A stretch of 64,000 bases of DNA, from contig NZ_JANLNY010000006.1 of assembly GCF_025465995.1 (NCBI RefSeq), positions 682,001-746,000 on the forward strand, read 5' to 3'. The stretch's first letter is position 1. Each line of letters starts with the position of its first letter. Both the position numbers and the translations under genes were made by a program. The stretch is from Pseudomonas sp. 5P_3.1_Bac2 (GTDB taxonomy: Bacteria; Pseudomonadota; Gammaproteobacteria; Pseudomonadales; Pseudomonadaceae). The notes beneath the pieces are model-generated. The model worked only from the letters and a program-made list of their open reading frames with translations, did no database searches and had not been told where the DNA came from. Shown here piece after piece: positions 26,647 through 35,986 of this stretch.

Positions 26647-28200
26647 ATGCGCATCAAAGTCTTGTGCCAAAACCGTGTCGGCATCCTGCGCGACATCCTC
26701 AACCTGCTGGTGGACTACGGCGTCAACGTGGCCAGGGGCGAAGTCGGCGGCGAGCAGGGCAATGCCATCTATCTGCACTGCCCGAATCTGGTCAATTTGC
26801 AGCTGCAAGCGCTACAGCCCAAGTTTGCCGCCATCGCCGGGGTGTTTGCCCTGAAACGGGTGGGCCTGATGCCCAGCGAGCGCAAGCATTTGGAGCTGAA
26901 CGCCTTGCTCAGCGGTCTGGACTTTCCGGTGCTGTCCATCGATATGGCCGGCAGCATTGTCGCCGCCAACCGCAGCGCTGCGCAGTTACTTGGGGTGCGC
27001 GTGGATGAGGTGCCGGGCATGGCGCTCAGTCGCTACGCCGAAGACTTCGATGTGCCGCAATTGCTGCGCGCGCACAAGGCGCGGATCAACGGGGTGCGGG
27101 TGAGCATCAAGGGTGAGGTGTTTCTGGCCGATATTGCGCCGCTACAAACCGCCCATGACGACAGCGATGCCTTGGCCGGGGCGGTGCTCAGCCTGCACAG
27201 CGTGGATCGTATCGGTGAGCGTATTTATCACGTGCGCAAACAAGAACTGCGCGGCTTCGACAGCATCTTCCAAAGCTCCCAGGGCATGGCCGCGGTGGTC
27301 AGCGAGGCGCGGCGCATGGCACCGCTGGATGCGCCGCTGCTGATCGAGGGTGAAACCGGCACCGGCAAGGAGCTGCTGGCCCGCGCCTGCCACCTGGCCA
27401 GCCCACGGGGGCAGTTGCCGTTTATGGCGCTTAATTGCGCCGGGCTGCCGGACTCTATGGCCGAGACCGAGCTGTTTGGCTACGGCAGCGGTGCCTTTGA
27501 AGGCGCCCGGCCAGAGGGCAAGCTCGGCCTGCTGGAACTGACTGCCGGGGGCACGCTGTTTCTCGATGGCGTCGAGGAAATGAGCCTGCGCCTGCAAGGC
27601 AAGCTGCTGCGCTTTTTGCAGGACGGCTGCTTTCGCCGTATCGGCAGTGATGAGGAGGTCTATCTGGATGTGCGGGTGATCTGCGCCACTCAGCTGGATC
27701 TGTCTGAGCAGTGTAACAAGGGCGAGTTCCGCCGCGATCTGTATCACCGTCTTAACGTGCTGAGCCTGCATATTCCGCCGCTGCGCGAATGTCTCGACGG
27801 CCTGGCGCCGCTGGTGCAGCACTTTGTCGACCAGGCCAGCCGGCAGATCGGCTGCGCACTGCCTAAGTTGCAACCACAGGTGCTGGACAAGCTCAGCCAC
27901 TACCACTGGCCGGGCAATATTCGGCAACTGGAAAACGTGCTGTTTCAGGCGGTGTCGCTGTGCAGCGATGAGCTGATCAAGCTGCAGCAGATTCGCCTGC
28001 CCGATTACGGCGCCGCGCAGCCTTTGGGGGAATTTGGCTTGGAGGGCGACTTGGAAGCGATAGTCGGGCGCTTCGAGAAAGCGGTGTTGCAGCGCTTGCT
28101 GGAACAGCACCCGAGCAGTCGCCTGCTGGGCAAGCGGCTTGGCGTATCGCACACCACCATTGCCAATAAGTTGCGCCAACACGGGCTGAGCAAATCCTAG
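26647..28200 (+). CDS. phhR: PhhR, TyrR-family regulator of aromatic amino-acid catabolism
   Basis: A 517-residue regulator: N-terminal ACT domain (MRIKVLCQNRVGILRDILNL), PAS domain (about 85-130), AAA+ domain with Walker A GETGTGKE (235-242), and a Fis-type C-terminal helix-turn-helix (LLGKRLGVSHTTIANKLRQH). The GAFTGA loop used by sigma-54 activators is altered to GAFEGA (282-287), as in other TyrR-like proteins. It should bind the boxes at 26516 and 18565. The ATG at 26647 has AAGGAG eight bases upstream. It is divergent from phhA. Confidence 0.95.
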   Translation: MRIKVLCQNRVGILRDILNLLVDYGVNVARGEVGGEQGNAIYLHCPNLVNLQLQALQPKFAAIAGVFALKRVGLMPSERKHLELNALLSGLDFPVLSIDMAGSIVAANRSAAQLLGVRVDEVPGMALSRYAEDFDVPQLLRAHKARINGVRVSIKGEVFLADIAPLQTAHDDSDALAGAVLSLHSVDRIGERIYHVRKQELRGFDSIFQSSQGMAAVVSEARRMAPLDAPLLIEGETGTGKELLARACHLASPRGQLPFMALNCAGLPDSMAETELFGYGSGAFEGARPEGKLGLLELTAGGTLFLDGVEEMSLRLQGKLLRFLQDGCFRRIGSDEEVYLDVRVICATQLDLSEQCNKGEFRRDLYHRLNVLSLHIPPLRECLDGLAPLVQHFVDQASRQIGCALPKLQPQVLDKLSHYHWPGNIRQLENVLFQAVSLCSDELIKLQQIRLPDYGAAQPLGEFGLEGDLEAIVGRFEKAVLQRLLEQHPSSRLLGKRLGVSHTTIANKLRQHGLSKS

Positions 28201-28278
28201 GCGCACTAGGAAGGCGCACTGGCGCACAAAATTGACGGCATAAACTTGGCACTTTGCCAGCCAAGTGCCGGGTGCTAC

Positions 28279-28307
28279 TTAAGTTTTAAGTCTTGGAGCG
28301 ATTATTG
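28279..28307 (+). promoter_or_regulatory. Weak sigma-28-like promoter before the second chemoreceptor gene
   Basis: TTAAGTTT, 11 bases, then GCGATTATT resembles the Pseudomonas FliA pattern but misses several positions in the -10 half. The position, about 35 bases before the gene, is suitable. Confidence 0.25.
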
Positions 28308-28340
28308 CTGAGCAGTGCCTATCGACCACGGGGGTGAACG

Positions 28341-30494
28341 ATGGGCAGACTGCACAGCGACGAGATGTCTCTTTCCTCAGCGGAAAGGAGTTGGTTGCCG
28401 GTATTTGGACGCACCGGCAAATGGCGCATGGGCCTGGCCTGTGCGCTCAATCGCGGGCAGTACGGCGAGCTGGAGCAGGTGTTCGAGAGCATCGCGCAAA
28501 CCCGCCTAAAACTGCTGCGCAGTTGGGCTAACGCGCATTGGGAGCATCTGCATGACCTGGCCGAGCAAATCGTCAGCCATTGGCCCCATGTAGACAGCCA
28601 ACTGCTCAGCGACAAGCGCCGCCAGTGGGGCGATCCCAGTGAGCTGCTGGTGGTGGGCGGCGATGGTGCCTTGCTTGGCAGCAGTTGGCTGGTCGCGAGT
28701 TCGCGGCATATTGAGCCCAGAGCCTTAGCCTGCGGGCTGCAAGCGCCGTTTCTGCATGGTCCGTATAGCGATCCGCATACCTTGACGTTAGGGCCGACTC
28801 GCTCGGCCTTCCACGACGCCGTGACGCTGATGTTCTATCAGCCGCTGGTGCTTAACGGCAAGGCCGTGGGCTGCCTGTGTGCGCGGGTGCCGAATGATGT
28901 GCTGGGGGATTTGATTCAGCGCGAGGCCGGGCACATCTACCCGGAGTCCGGCGACAATTACCTGTTTATGGTCGAGTCGCGCTTTGAGCCGCGCATCCGC
29001 GAGGGCACGGCGCTGTCGCGCTCACGCTTTGAAGACGCCACCTTTAGCCATGGCGAAAACCTCAAGCAAGGGGTGAATACCGCCTATGGCACCGTGCAGG
29101 TCAGCCAGCACACTGAGTTGGAGCTGCGCTTTACCGATCCGGCCACCGGCCAGCTGCACCCCGGCGTGCGCGAGACCATTCGTAAGGGCCAGAACCTGTT
29201 TGTCACCTATCCCGGCTATTCGGATTACCGGCATATCCCGGTGATTGGCAAGGGCCTGACCTTCCAGCTGCCTGGCTCGCCGGACCGCTGGGGGATGATG
29301 TGCGAGGCGGACTTAGAGGAGGTTTATCGCTTTCGCTCGTTGGGCTTCAACCTGATGCGCAATTACAGCCTGAGCCTGCTGGCGCTGTTCGCCAGCCTCA
29401 CGGCGCTGCGCAACCTCAGCGATTGGTCGGGCAGTACCCTGGATGCGTTGGCGCTGCTGGTGATGTTTGCCACGGCTTGGTGGTTTGGCCGCAGCGCCGT
29501 GCAGCCTTTGTCGCGGCAAATGGCGAGCATGACCCAGATGATCCGCACCTTGGCCGAAGGCGAGGGCAACCTGCGGCAGCGCCTCGATACTCAGCAAGCG
29601 AGGCCCGATGAAACCGGCGATATGAGTCGCTGGATCAACAGTTTTATCGACAACCTCGACGGGGTGGTCGGTGAGGTGATTCAGGTGGCCAAGACCGTGC
29701 GGCATAGCAACGACGGCATGCTCAGTAGCGCCAGCCAGGCCGGCGAGCGTTCCGGCCATGTGGTGGCGGCGATCCACGAGATGCTTGAGCTGGTGCGCGT
29801 GCAGCTGGAGCAGATCCAGCAAGCCTCGCAGGTCGGCGAGCAAATGAAGCGCAGCCTCGATCAGGTGATTGCCCAAGCCCGTCAGCAGTTTGAGGCGGCG
29901 CAGGTCGGCACGCGGGAAATTCGCGATGTGGTGGCCACTTCCGCAGGCCATGTGGAGGCGCTGGATGAACGCATGAACGCGATCAACCAGATCGTGGTGA
30001 TGATCAGCGAGATCACCGGACAGACCAATCTGCTCGCGCTTAACGCGGCGATTGAGGCGGCCCGCGCCGGTGAGCATGGCCGCGGCTTTGCGGTGGTCGC
30101 TGATGAGGTGCGCACCCTGGCCCAGCGCACGGCCAGGGCGGCAGGGGAGATCCAGCAGATGGTTGAGGGCGTACAGGGCAAAACCCGTGAAGCCGTCGCC
30201 TATATGCAAGGCGGTGTGCGCAATGTCGATGCCACTCTGCGCCGCACCGAAGCAGGGGATAACGGTAATCAGCAACTGTACGCGGCGGTGGAGCAGATGT
30301 TCAGCATCATCCAGCACCTCGATCAGCGCAGTCAGAGCTACGGCAGCAATGTGCGCGAAGTGGCGGCGGCAGTTGGTGCCATGGGCGCCACTTTGGGCGA
30401 TCTTGAAGCCCGCGCCCAAGGCGTGCGGCACACCTCGGCCAAGCTCGACCGCTTGGTTGGCCAGTTCCGCGTCAGCGCCGTACAAACCGCCTAA
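28341..30494 (+). CDS. Methyl-accepting chemotaxis protein with cytoplasmic sensor region
   Basis: A 717-residue chemoreceptor with unusual topology. The first ~335 residues have no membrane segment or signal peptide. They include a possible PAS/Cache-like part ([22 protein letters not shown], residues 163-184). A short helix pair follows (about 341-356 and 367-383), then a HAMP-like linker and the signalling domain with tip [19 protein letters not shown]. Both ends should therefore be cytoplasmic, so it would sense an intracellular signal. It follows phhR by 140 bases. The ligand is unknown; a metabolic or redox signal is possible. Confidence 0.85.
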   Translation: MGRLHSDEMSLSSAERSWLPVFGRTGKWRMGLACALNRGQYGELEQVFESIAQTRLKLLRSWANAHWEHLHDLAEQIVSHWPHVDSQLLSDKRRQWGDPSELLVVGGDGALLGSSWLVASSRHIEPRALACGLQAPFLHGPYSDPHTLTLGPTRSAFHDAVTLMFYQPLVLNGKAVGCLCARVPNDVLGDLIQREAGHIYPESGDNYLFMVESRFEPRIREGTALSRSRFEDATFSHGENLKQGVNTAYGTVQVSQHTELELRFTDPATGQLHPGVRETIRKGQNLFVTYPGYSDYRHIPVIGKGLTFQLPGSPDRWGMMCEADLEEVYRFRSLGFNLMRNYSLSLLALFASLTALRNLSDWSGSTLDALALLVMFATAWWFGRSAVQPLSRQMASMTQMIRTLAEGEGNLRQRLDTQQARPDETGDMSRWINSFIDNLDGVVGEVIQVAKTVRHSNDGMLSSASQAGERSGHVVAAIHEMLELVRVQLEQIQQASQVGEQMKRSLDQVIAQARQQFEAAQVGTREIRDVVATSAGHVEALDERMNAINQIVVMISEITGQTNLLALNAAIEAARAGEHGRGFAVVADEVRTLAQRTARAAGEIQQMVEGVQGKTREAVAYMQGGVRNVDATLRRTEAGDNGNQQLYAAVEQMFSIIQHLDQRSQSYGSNVREVAAAVGAMGATLGDLEARAQGVRHTSAKLDRLVGQFRVSAVQTA

Positions 30495-30643
30495 GGCCGG
30501 CATAGGGGCGGCGCCGGCCAGAGCGGGCTGGCGCTGTTATGTGATTAGGCCGTGGTTGTCAGGCAACGCCTCTACCCAGGCCCAAGCCTTCTCGTTAGAG
30601 TTGATCGGGTTTATTGCCTCGATTAACTGCACTAAGGAAGGTT

Positions 30644-31723
30644 ATGCCCACACTTAATCGAACGGACGCCCAGCGCCGTGCCGACGAAATCAGCATCTTT
30701 AATCGCGAGTTGGCGCGCCTGGAAGAAGCTCGAGTGTTGCAGCTCAGTACAGAGCAGCGCGGTAGCATCCACCAGTACCAGCAGCAACTGCTCGACGGTT
30801 TTCTCAGCGCCTTTGATATCGACTACAACCGCCAGACACAGCAGCTTTCCATCGGCATGCGCGTGGCCTCGTTGATTGGCGCGTTGGCGATGGCGGCCAG
30901 TTTGTTTTTCCTCTTCTATCAGTTTTGGGATCAGCTCAGCACCACGCTGCAGGTGACCGTGCTGGCCGGCTCTAGTCTGGCCACCTGCGCGCTGACCTTC
31001 TTTTTACAGCGCCGGGATCGCAGCGGTTACTTCAGCAAGCTGGCGGCTTTGGTGGCCTTTACCAGTTTGCTGCTGAACGTGCTGTTGCTGGCCGATATGT
31101 TCAATCTCCAGCCTTCGGGCAAGGCTTTTGCCCCTTGGTCGCTGTATGGCTTGCTGCTGGCCTATGCCTGTAACTCGCGTTTGCTGTTGGTCTTGGGCCT
31201 GGGGTGTGGCGCAGTGTTTGTGGCTTCGTGGCTGGGCAGTCTGGGCGGCGCGAGCTGGGACGCCTTTGTGGAGCGCCCGGAAACCTTCCTGCTGCCCTGT
31301 GTGGTGATTTTCTTGTTGTCGCTGCGCAACCGTCAGCTGCGCTTTGATGGTTTTAACCAGATCTATCGCTTAGTCGGCACGGTGGGGGTGTTGCTCTGTC
31401 TGCTGGGCTTAGGCTATTGGGGCGAGGCAAGTTACCTGAGCTTTAGCACCAGCCGCATCGAGGGCTTCTACCAATTGCTCGGCTTTGTTGTCGCCAGCGG
31501 CCTGCTGGTGCTGGGCACGCGTTGTAATTGGCCAGAGGTGCTCAACAGCACCTTAGCGTTTTTTATCCTGTTTATGGGCTTGAAGATGTTTGACTGGTTC
31601 TGGGAGGTGCTGCCGGACTACCTGTTCTTCTTGCTCCTGGGCTTGCTGGCCATCGCGGCCTTGCTGCTGCTGCGGCGCATGCGCCGCGTGCAAGCCTGGC
31701 GGCAAGGTGAGGTACGGCCATGA
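30644..31723 (+). CDS. DUF2157-like polytopic membrane protein
   Basis: A 359-residue protein with a soluble N-terminus of about 65 residues (ARLEEARVLQLSTEQRGSIHQY) and about ten hydrophobic helices. It ends in LLLRRMRRVQAWRQG. The N-terminus and helix pattern recall DUF2157/DUF4401 proteins, which are usually paired with a small GDYxxLxY-type or DUF4824 protein, as here. No function is established. AAGGAAGG lies five bases before the ATG at 30644. The stop overlaps the next start by four bases (ATGA). Confidence 0.72.
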   Translation: MPTLNRTDAQRRADEISIFNRELARLEEARVLQLSTEQRGSIHQYQQQLLDGFLSAFDIDYNRQTQQLSIGMRVASLIGALAMAASLFFLFYQFWDQLSTTLQVTVLAGSSLATCALTFFLQRRDRSGYFSKLAALVAFTSLLLNVLLLADMFNLQPSGKAFAPWSLYGLLLAYACNSRLLLVLGLGCGAVFVASWLGSLGGASWDAFVERPETFLLPCVVIFLLSLRNRQLRFDGFNQIYRLVGTVGVLLCLLGLGYWGEASYLSFSTSRIEGFYQLLGFVVASGLLVLGTRCNWPEVLNSTLAFFILFMGLKMFDWFWEVLPDYLFFLLLGLLAIAALLLLRRMRRVQAWRQGEVRP

Positions 31724-32502
31724 GTGGGCGGCGCCGTTATCTATTACTGAGTATTAGCCTGATTGTCGCGCTCAATGCCTGGTTGTTGGGTTCGGTGTGG
31801 TGGAATCGGCAAGAGCCGGTTGATAGCCAATTGCAGCTGTCGCAACGCGAGTTGCCCCAATACCGCTCCAGCTATAGCGCGGGTTTGCGTCTCAAGCGCG
31901 AGCTGCATATCAGCTATCGCTGGCCGGATCAGCAAGCAGAGAATCTGAGCGTTGAGCAAATGAGCCAGCTCGGTTTTGACCTGCAGCGCTGCGAGCGCCA
32001 GCGTTACAGTTGGCAGCCGTCCCGCGAGGCGTTCATGGTGCTGGAGCTCAATGGCCCGGCCTATCAGCAAGAGTTGGCCAGGGCCAAGCAGCGGCTGGAG
32101 AATGCCCGGGCGGCGCTGCGTCGACAACCGGCGCGCAAGGCCCGGCAGCAAGTGCTGCAGTCGGCCGAGAAGGATTACCAGCGAACGGAGCAGGTGCTTA
32201 GCCGCTTGCTGGTGGTGGCGGTGGGTGTGGATGCGCAGCAATTACGCCAGCAGTATGGGCAGCGCACGATGTACGCGATCGTTCCGGCTGTCGTTGAAGC
32301 GCGTCTGGACTATTCCGCCGCGGACCATCAAGCGCAGTGCACAGGTTACGCGCGCATGGCCAATACCCAGCTCAGCGTGCCTTTAGCGCTGCGCCAACCT
32401 GGGTTGGCCAGCGCGACGGCGCAGGACTTGAACTTTACCGCCCAAGTGGCTTTTGGCCGCACGCTAGAGCCCTGGCTGCAGACCGTGCAGGTTCAGCCCT
32501 AG
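31720..32502 (+). CDS. DUF4824-like membrane-anchored protein
   Basis: A 260-residue protein with one N-terminal membrane helix (LLLSISLIVALNAWLLGSVWW) and a periplasmic domain. The segment QLQLSQRELPQYRSS and the length agree with my memory of DUF4824. A Lys/Arg/Gln-rich coiled segment spans about residues 115-160. The paired gene order with a DUF2157-like protein suggests a two-component membrane complex of unknown role. The ATG overlaps the upstream stop codon, so translation is coupled. Confidence 0.68.
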   Translation: MSGRRRYLLLSISLIVALNAWLLGSVWWNRQEPVDSQLQLSQRELPQYRSSYSAGLRLKRELHISYRWPDQQAENLSVEQMSQLGFDLQRCERQRYSWQPSREAFMVLELNGPAYQQELARAKQRLENARAALRRQPARKARQQVLQSAEKDYQRTEQVLSRLLVVAVGVDAQQLRQQYGQRTMYAIVPAVVEARLDYSAADHQAQCTGYARMANTQLSVPLALRQPGLASATAQDLNFTAQVAFGRTLEPWLQTVQVQP

Positions 32503-32535
32503 GCGTTAAGGCGAAGGCAGTTAGTGCTTAGGTCG

Positions 32536-32544
32536 TAAGACCAT
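32536..32544 (+). repeat. TAAGACCAT element, upstream copy
   Basis: TAAGACCAT lies in GGTCGTAAGACCATTG, about 260 bases before acs. The same nine bases recur twice closer to acs (32689-32723). Confidence 0.35.
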
Positions 32545-32647
32545 TGTGCAATGGAGATGGCACGCTTGTTCGAGGACACTGAACACGTTTAAGTCCTGCG
32601 TTATGTAGTTTCGAGCGTTCTCCATTCCTACCCCGGAATGATTTGTT

Positions 32648-32674
32648 GGCGGCCTTGGTGGCCGCCTTTTTTTT
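32648..32674 (+). terminator. Rho-independent terminator
   Basis: GGCGGCC - TTGGT - GGCCGCC is followed by eight T. It ends transcription from the DUF2157/DUF4824 pair, or a short RNA initiated between 32503 and 32647. Confidence 0.9.
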
Positions 32675-32687
32675 GCCTGCGTGAGGC

Positions 32688-32723
32688 GCTAAGACCATGG
32701 TTGTAACGTGCTAAGACCATGGT
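32688..32723 (+). repeat. Tandem GCTAAGACCATGGT repeats upstream of acs
   Basis: Two identical 14-base copies start at 32688 and 32710, 22 bases apart (two helical turns). Each contains GACCATGG, palindromic in the second copy (GACCATGGTC). They end 73 bases before the acs start and are candidate activator sites. Confidence 0.6.
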
Positions 32724-32796
32724 CGAATGGTCGACGGGTAGGGCGGTAGCGGCAGAATGGGGCATAAAACAACAACTACCCACCGAGGTATATTTG

Positions 32797-34752
32797 ATGA
32801 GTGCTGCGTCCTTGTATCCCGTGCGCCCAGAGGTGGCCGCCCAGTCCCTGACTGATGAAGCCACCTACAAAGCCATGTACCAGCAGTCGGTGATCAATCC
32901 AGACGGTTTTTGGCGTGAGCAGGCCAAGCGCATCGACTGGATCAAACCCTTCACTAAGGTCAAACAGACCTCGTTCGACGATCACCACGTGGATATCAAG
33001 TGGTTCGCCGATGGCACCTTGAACGTTTCCTACAACTGCCTTGACCGCCACTTGGCTGAGCGTGGCGATCAGGTGGCGATTATCTGGGAAGGTGACGATC
33101 CTTCCGAGCACAAAGAAATCACCTACCGCGAACTGCACGAACAGGTCTGCAAGTTCGCCAACGCCCTGCGCGGTCAAGACGTACACCGTGGCGATGTAGT
33201 GACCATCTATATGCCGATGATCCCCGAAGCCGTGGTGGCCATGTTGGCCTGTACCCGCATCGGCGCGATCCACTCCGTGGTGTTTGGCGGCTTCTCGCCT
33301 GAAGCCCTGGCCGGGCGCATCATCGATTGCAAATCCAAGGTGGTGATCACCGCTGACGAAGGCCTGCGCGGCGGCAAGAAAACCCCGCTCAAAGCCAACG
33401 TCGACGATGCCCTGACCAACCCGGAAACCAGCAGCATTCAGAAAGTCATCGTGTGCAAGCGCACCGGCAGCCCGATCAAGTGGAATCAGCACCGCGACAT
33501 CTGGTTTGAAGACTTAATGGCCGTGGCTTCCAGCCACTGCGCACCGAAAGAAATGGGCGCTGAAGAAGCCCTGTTTATCCTTTACACCTCCGGCTCCACC
33601 GGCAAACCTAAAGGCGTGCAGCACACCACTGGCGGCTATCTGGTGTACGCCGCGCTGACCCACGAGCGGGTGTTTGATTACCGTCCCGGCGATGTGTACT
33701 GGTGCACCGCCGACGTTGGCTGGGTGACCGGCCACAGCTATATCGTCTATGGCCCGCTGGCCAATGGCGCCACGACTTTGCTGTTTGAAGGCGTGCCGAA
33801 CTATCCGGACATCACCCGCGTGTCGAAGATTATCGACAAGCACAAAGTGAATATCCTCTACACCGCCCCCACTGCCATTCGCGCCATGATGGCCGAAGGC
33901 ACCGCAGCAGTGGCTGGCGCCGATGGTTCGAGCCTGCGTCTGTTGGGTTCGGTGGGTGAACCAATCAACCCTGAGGCTTGGAGCTGGTATCACAAAACAG
34001 TCGGCAAAGAGCGTTGCCCGATTGTCGATACTTGGTGGCAAACCGAGACTGGCGGCATCCTCATTAGCCCGCTGCCAGGCGCCACGGCACTTAAACCAGG
34101 CTCGGCCACTCGACCTTTCTTCGGCGTGCAGCCTGCACTGGTGGACAACCTGGGCAATATTCTCGACGGCGCAACCGAAGGCAACCTGGTGATTGTTGAC
34201 TCCTGGCCGGGGCAGGCGCGCACCCTGTACGGCGATCACGACCGTTATGTCGATACCTACTTCAAGACCTTCCGCGGCATGTACTTCACTGGCGATGGCG
34301 CCCGTCGTGACGAGGACGGCTATTACTGGATCACCGGCCGCGTCGATGACGTGCTGAACGTCTCTGGGCACCGCATGGGCACTGCCGAGATCGAAAGCGC
34401 CATGGTTGCCCACCCGAAAGTCGCTGAAGCAGCCGTGGTCGGTATGCCGCACGACATCAAGGGCCAGGGCATTTATGTGTATGTCACCTTGAATGGCGGC
34501 ATCGAGCCCAGTGAGCAGTTGCGTCAGGAGCTGAAAAACTGGGTGCGTAAAGAGATCGGCCCGATTGCCTCGCCGGATGTAATCCAGTGGGCGCCGGGCT
34601 TGCCGAAGACCCGTTCGGGCAAGATCATGCGCCGCATCCTGCGCAAGATCGCTACGGCTGAGTACGACACCTTGGGCGATATCTCCACCCTGGCCGATCC
34701 GGGTGTGGTGCAGCAATTGATCGATACCCATCAGCAAATGCAGGTCGCTTAA
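32797..34752 (+). CDS. acs: Acetyl-CoA synthetase
   Basis: A 651-residue ATP-dependent acetate:CoA ligase. ANL-superfamily motifs are present: [22 protein letters not shown], the hinge-region [20 protein letters not shown] and the catalytic lysine in [13 protein letters not shown], the usual acetylation site. It turns acetate, ATP and CoA into acetyl-CoA, AMP and pyrophosphate. The start at 32797 has GAGG about ten bases upstream and gives the normal N-terminus ([12 protein letters not shown]). Tandem repeats upstream suggest activator control; in pseudomonads acs is controlled by response regulators for acetate/ethanol use. Confidence 0.96.
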   Translation: MSAASLYPVRPEVAAQSLTDEATYKAMYQQSVINPDGFWREQAKRIDWIKPFTKVKQTSFDDHHVDIKWFADGTLNVSYNCLDRHLAERGDQVAIIWEGDDPSEHKEITYRELHEQVCKFANALRGQDVHRGDVVTIYMPMIPEAVVAMLACTRIGAIHSVVFGGFSPEALAGRIIDCKSKVVITADEGLRGGKKTPLKANVDDALTNPETSSIQKVIVCKRTGSPIKWNQHRDIWFEDLMAVASSHCAPKEMGAEEALFILYTSGSTGKPKGVQHTTGGYLVYAALTHERVFDYRPGDVYWCTADVGWVTGHSYIVYGPLANGATTLLFEGVPNYPDITRVSKIIDKHKVNILYTAPTAIRAMMAEGTAAVAGADGSSLRLLGSVGEPINPEAWSWYHKTVGKERCPIVDTWWQTETGGILISPLPGATALKPGSATRPFFGVQPALVDNLGNILDGATEGNLVIVDSWPGQARTLYGDHDRYVDTYFKTFRGMYFTGDGARRDEDGYYWITGRVDDVLNVSGHRMGTAEIESAMVAHPKVAEAAVVGMPHDIKGQGIYVYVTLNGGIEPSEQLRQELKNWVRKEIGPIASPDVIQWAPGLPKTRSGKIMRRILRKIATAEYDTLGDISTLADPGVVQQLIDTHQQMQVA

Positions 34753-34761
34753 CCGGCGCCA

Positions 34762-34802
34762 GCCAACGCCCTGTCCGCTCATTAGGCGGGCAGGGCGTTG
34801 GC
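34762..34802 (+). terminator. Hairpin after acs
   Basis: GCCAACGCCCTG / CAGGGCGTTGGC forms 12 pairs. The inner bases CCGC/GCGG extend the stem around TCATTA. It lies ten bases after the acs stop; there is no U-tract. Confidence 0.7.
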
Positions 34803-34929
34803 ATATGTAATGAGCCTTGCTGACGCTTTATCAGCCGCTGGCGCAGACAGTCTTTGCGCCAGCGGCTCCCACGTTTTTTAATCTCTGTCAATATTCCTGC
34901 CTGGGCAATCAGGTTCTTATGTAATTTGT

Positions 34930-34978
34930 TGTCGCATTGGAGAAATATCGACTGGCCTGCTGTCGATAGAATGCCGCA
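34930..34978 (+). promoter_or_regulatory. Candidate ArgR-binding half-sites upstream of aotJ
   Basis: TGTCGC-N8-AA at 34930-34945 agrees fully with the P. aeruginosa ArgR half-site as I recall it. A second half-site-like TGTCGA-N6-G lies at 34961-34973. The product of argR at the end of this cluster would bind here. Confidence 0.5.
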
Positions 34979-35091
34979 CTTTCGGCTAGCGCCTGCGCAG
35001 CATGGCGGCGCCTTACTACACTTACTGCAAAGCGTCTGCCCCAGAGCAGGCTTGCAGCAGTGGCCAGCCTACCTATTACAAGGACTTGCAC

Positions 35092-35871
35092 ATGAACAAG
35101 ATTGCCCTGCTCGGCGCACTAGCGCTGTCTCTGCTGGCGCCAGTGGTCTCGGCGGACGAGGCCAAGCCCCTGCGCATTGGTATTGAAGCGGCCTACCCAC
35201 CGTTTGCCTTCAAAACCCCTAGCGGTGAGATCAGTGGTTTCGACTACGACATCGGCACCGCTCTGTGCGAAGAGATGCAGGTTAAGTGCAAGTGGATCGA
35301 ACAGGAGTTCGACGGCCTGATCCCCGCGCTTAAAGTGCGCAAGTTCGATGCAGTGCTGTCGTCCATGTCGATCACTGAAGATCGTAAGCGCTCGGTGGAC
35401 TTCACCGGCAAGTACTACGCCACTCCCGCCAAGCTGGCGATGAAGCAGGGCGCAGTAATCAACGACGTGAAAACCGACCTCAAAGGCAAAAAGATCGGCG
35501 TACAACGCTCCTCGGTCTACGACCGCTATGCCACCGAAGTGCTGGCTAAAGATGGCGCCGAGATCGTCCGTTACACCTCGCAGAACGAAGTCTTCCTCGA
35601 CCTGACCGCTGGTCGCCTGGATGCCACCCTGGCCGACTCGGTCAACATCGACGATGGCTTCCTGAAAACCGACGCGGGCAAGGGCTACGCCTTTGTCGGG
35701 CCGAACTTCACCGACGTGAAGTATTTCGGTGAAGGCCAAGGCATTGCCGTGCGTAAGGGCGACAAGGCGTTGGCTGACAAGATCAGCGCAGCTATCCTCG
35801 CTATTCGCGCCAATGGCAAGTACAAAGCCATCCAGGACAAGTACTTCCAGTTCGACGTATACGGCAACTAA
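35092..35871 (+). CDS. aotJ: Arginine/ornithine ABC transporter binding protein
   Basis: A 259-residue periplasmic solute-binding protein of the polar amino-acid family (SBP_bac_3). It has a signal peptide ([23 protein letters not shown]), then [19 protein letters not shown] and [14 protein letters not shown], which carry ligand contacts in HisJ/ArgT/LAO-type proteins. Arg/Orn specificity is inferred from the cluster with argR, an order known in P. aeruginosa. The ATG at 35092 begins the signal peptide. A hairpin after the stop probably reduces read-through into the permease genes and keeps the binding protein in excess. Confidence 0.92.
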   Translation: MNKIALLGALALSLLAPVVSADEAKPLRIGIEAAYPPFAFKTPSGEISGFDYDIGTALCEEMQVKCKWIEQEFDGLIPALKVRKFDAVLSSMSITEDRKRSVDFTGKYYATPAKLAMKQGAVINDVKTDLKGKKIGVQRSSVYDRYATEVLAKDGAEIVRYTSQNEVFLDLTAGRLDATLADSVNIDDGFLKTDAGKGYAFVGPNFTDVKYFGEGQGIAVRKGDKALADKISAAILAIRANGKYKAIQDKYFQFDVYGN

Positions 35872-35902
35872 GCCCGTATAGCCGAGCGCACCCTTTCCTA
35901 GT

Positions 35903-35940
35903 GGCGTAAACCTGCGTGAGTGGGTTTACGCCCTATTTTA
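35903..35940 (+). terminator. Hairpin between aotJ and aotQ (attenuator)
   Basis: GGCGTAAACC / GGTTTACGCC forms a perfect 10-bp stem with a ten-base loop, followed by CTATTTTA. It is positioned to make the binding-protein transcript more abundant than that of the membrane components. Confidence 0.65.
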
Positions 35941-35986
35941 TTTGGCTTCCCAATGCGGCTTGGCGCGGGGATGAGGACAGCAAGAC

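Larger units (their letters stand above)
34753..35091. other. acs-aotJ intergenic region
   Basis: This 339-base gap holds the acs hairpin and, near 34930-34980, two ArgR-like half-sites listed separately. A short-frame start at about 35002 is not considered coding because the aotJ signal peptide begins at 35092. No RNA gene is seen. Confidence 0.5.

Noticed and set aside
27142..28227. Long open frame of about 360 codons on the minus strand opposite phhR
   Set aside because: It lies wholly within the well-supported phhR gene and reflects GC-rich codon structure. It shows no family motif and no ribosome site.
29313..30503. Minus-strand frame of about 400 codons opposite the second chemoreceptor
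   Set aside because: An antisense shadow of the repetitive signalling domain, with His/Leu-rich composition typical of such shadows.
33514..34782. About 420-codon minus-strand frame opposite acs
   Set aside because: The acs frame contains all ANL motifs; the antisense protein has no recognisable domain.
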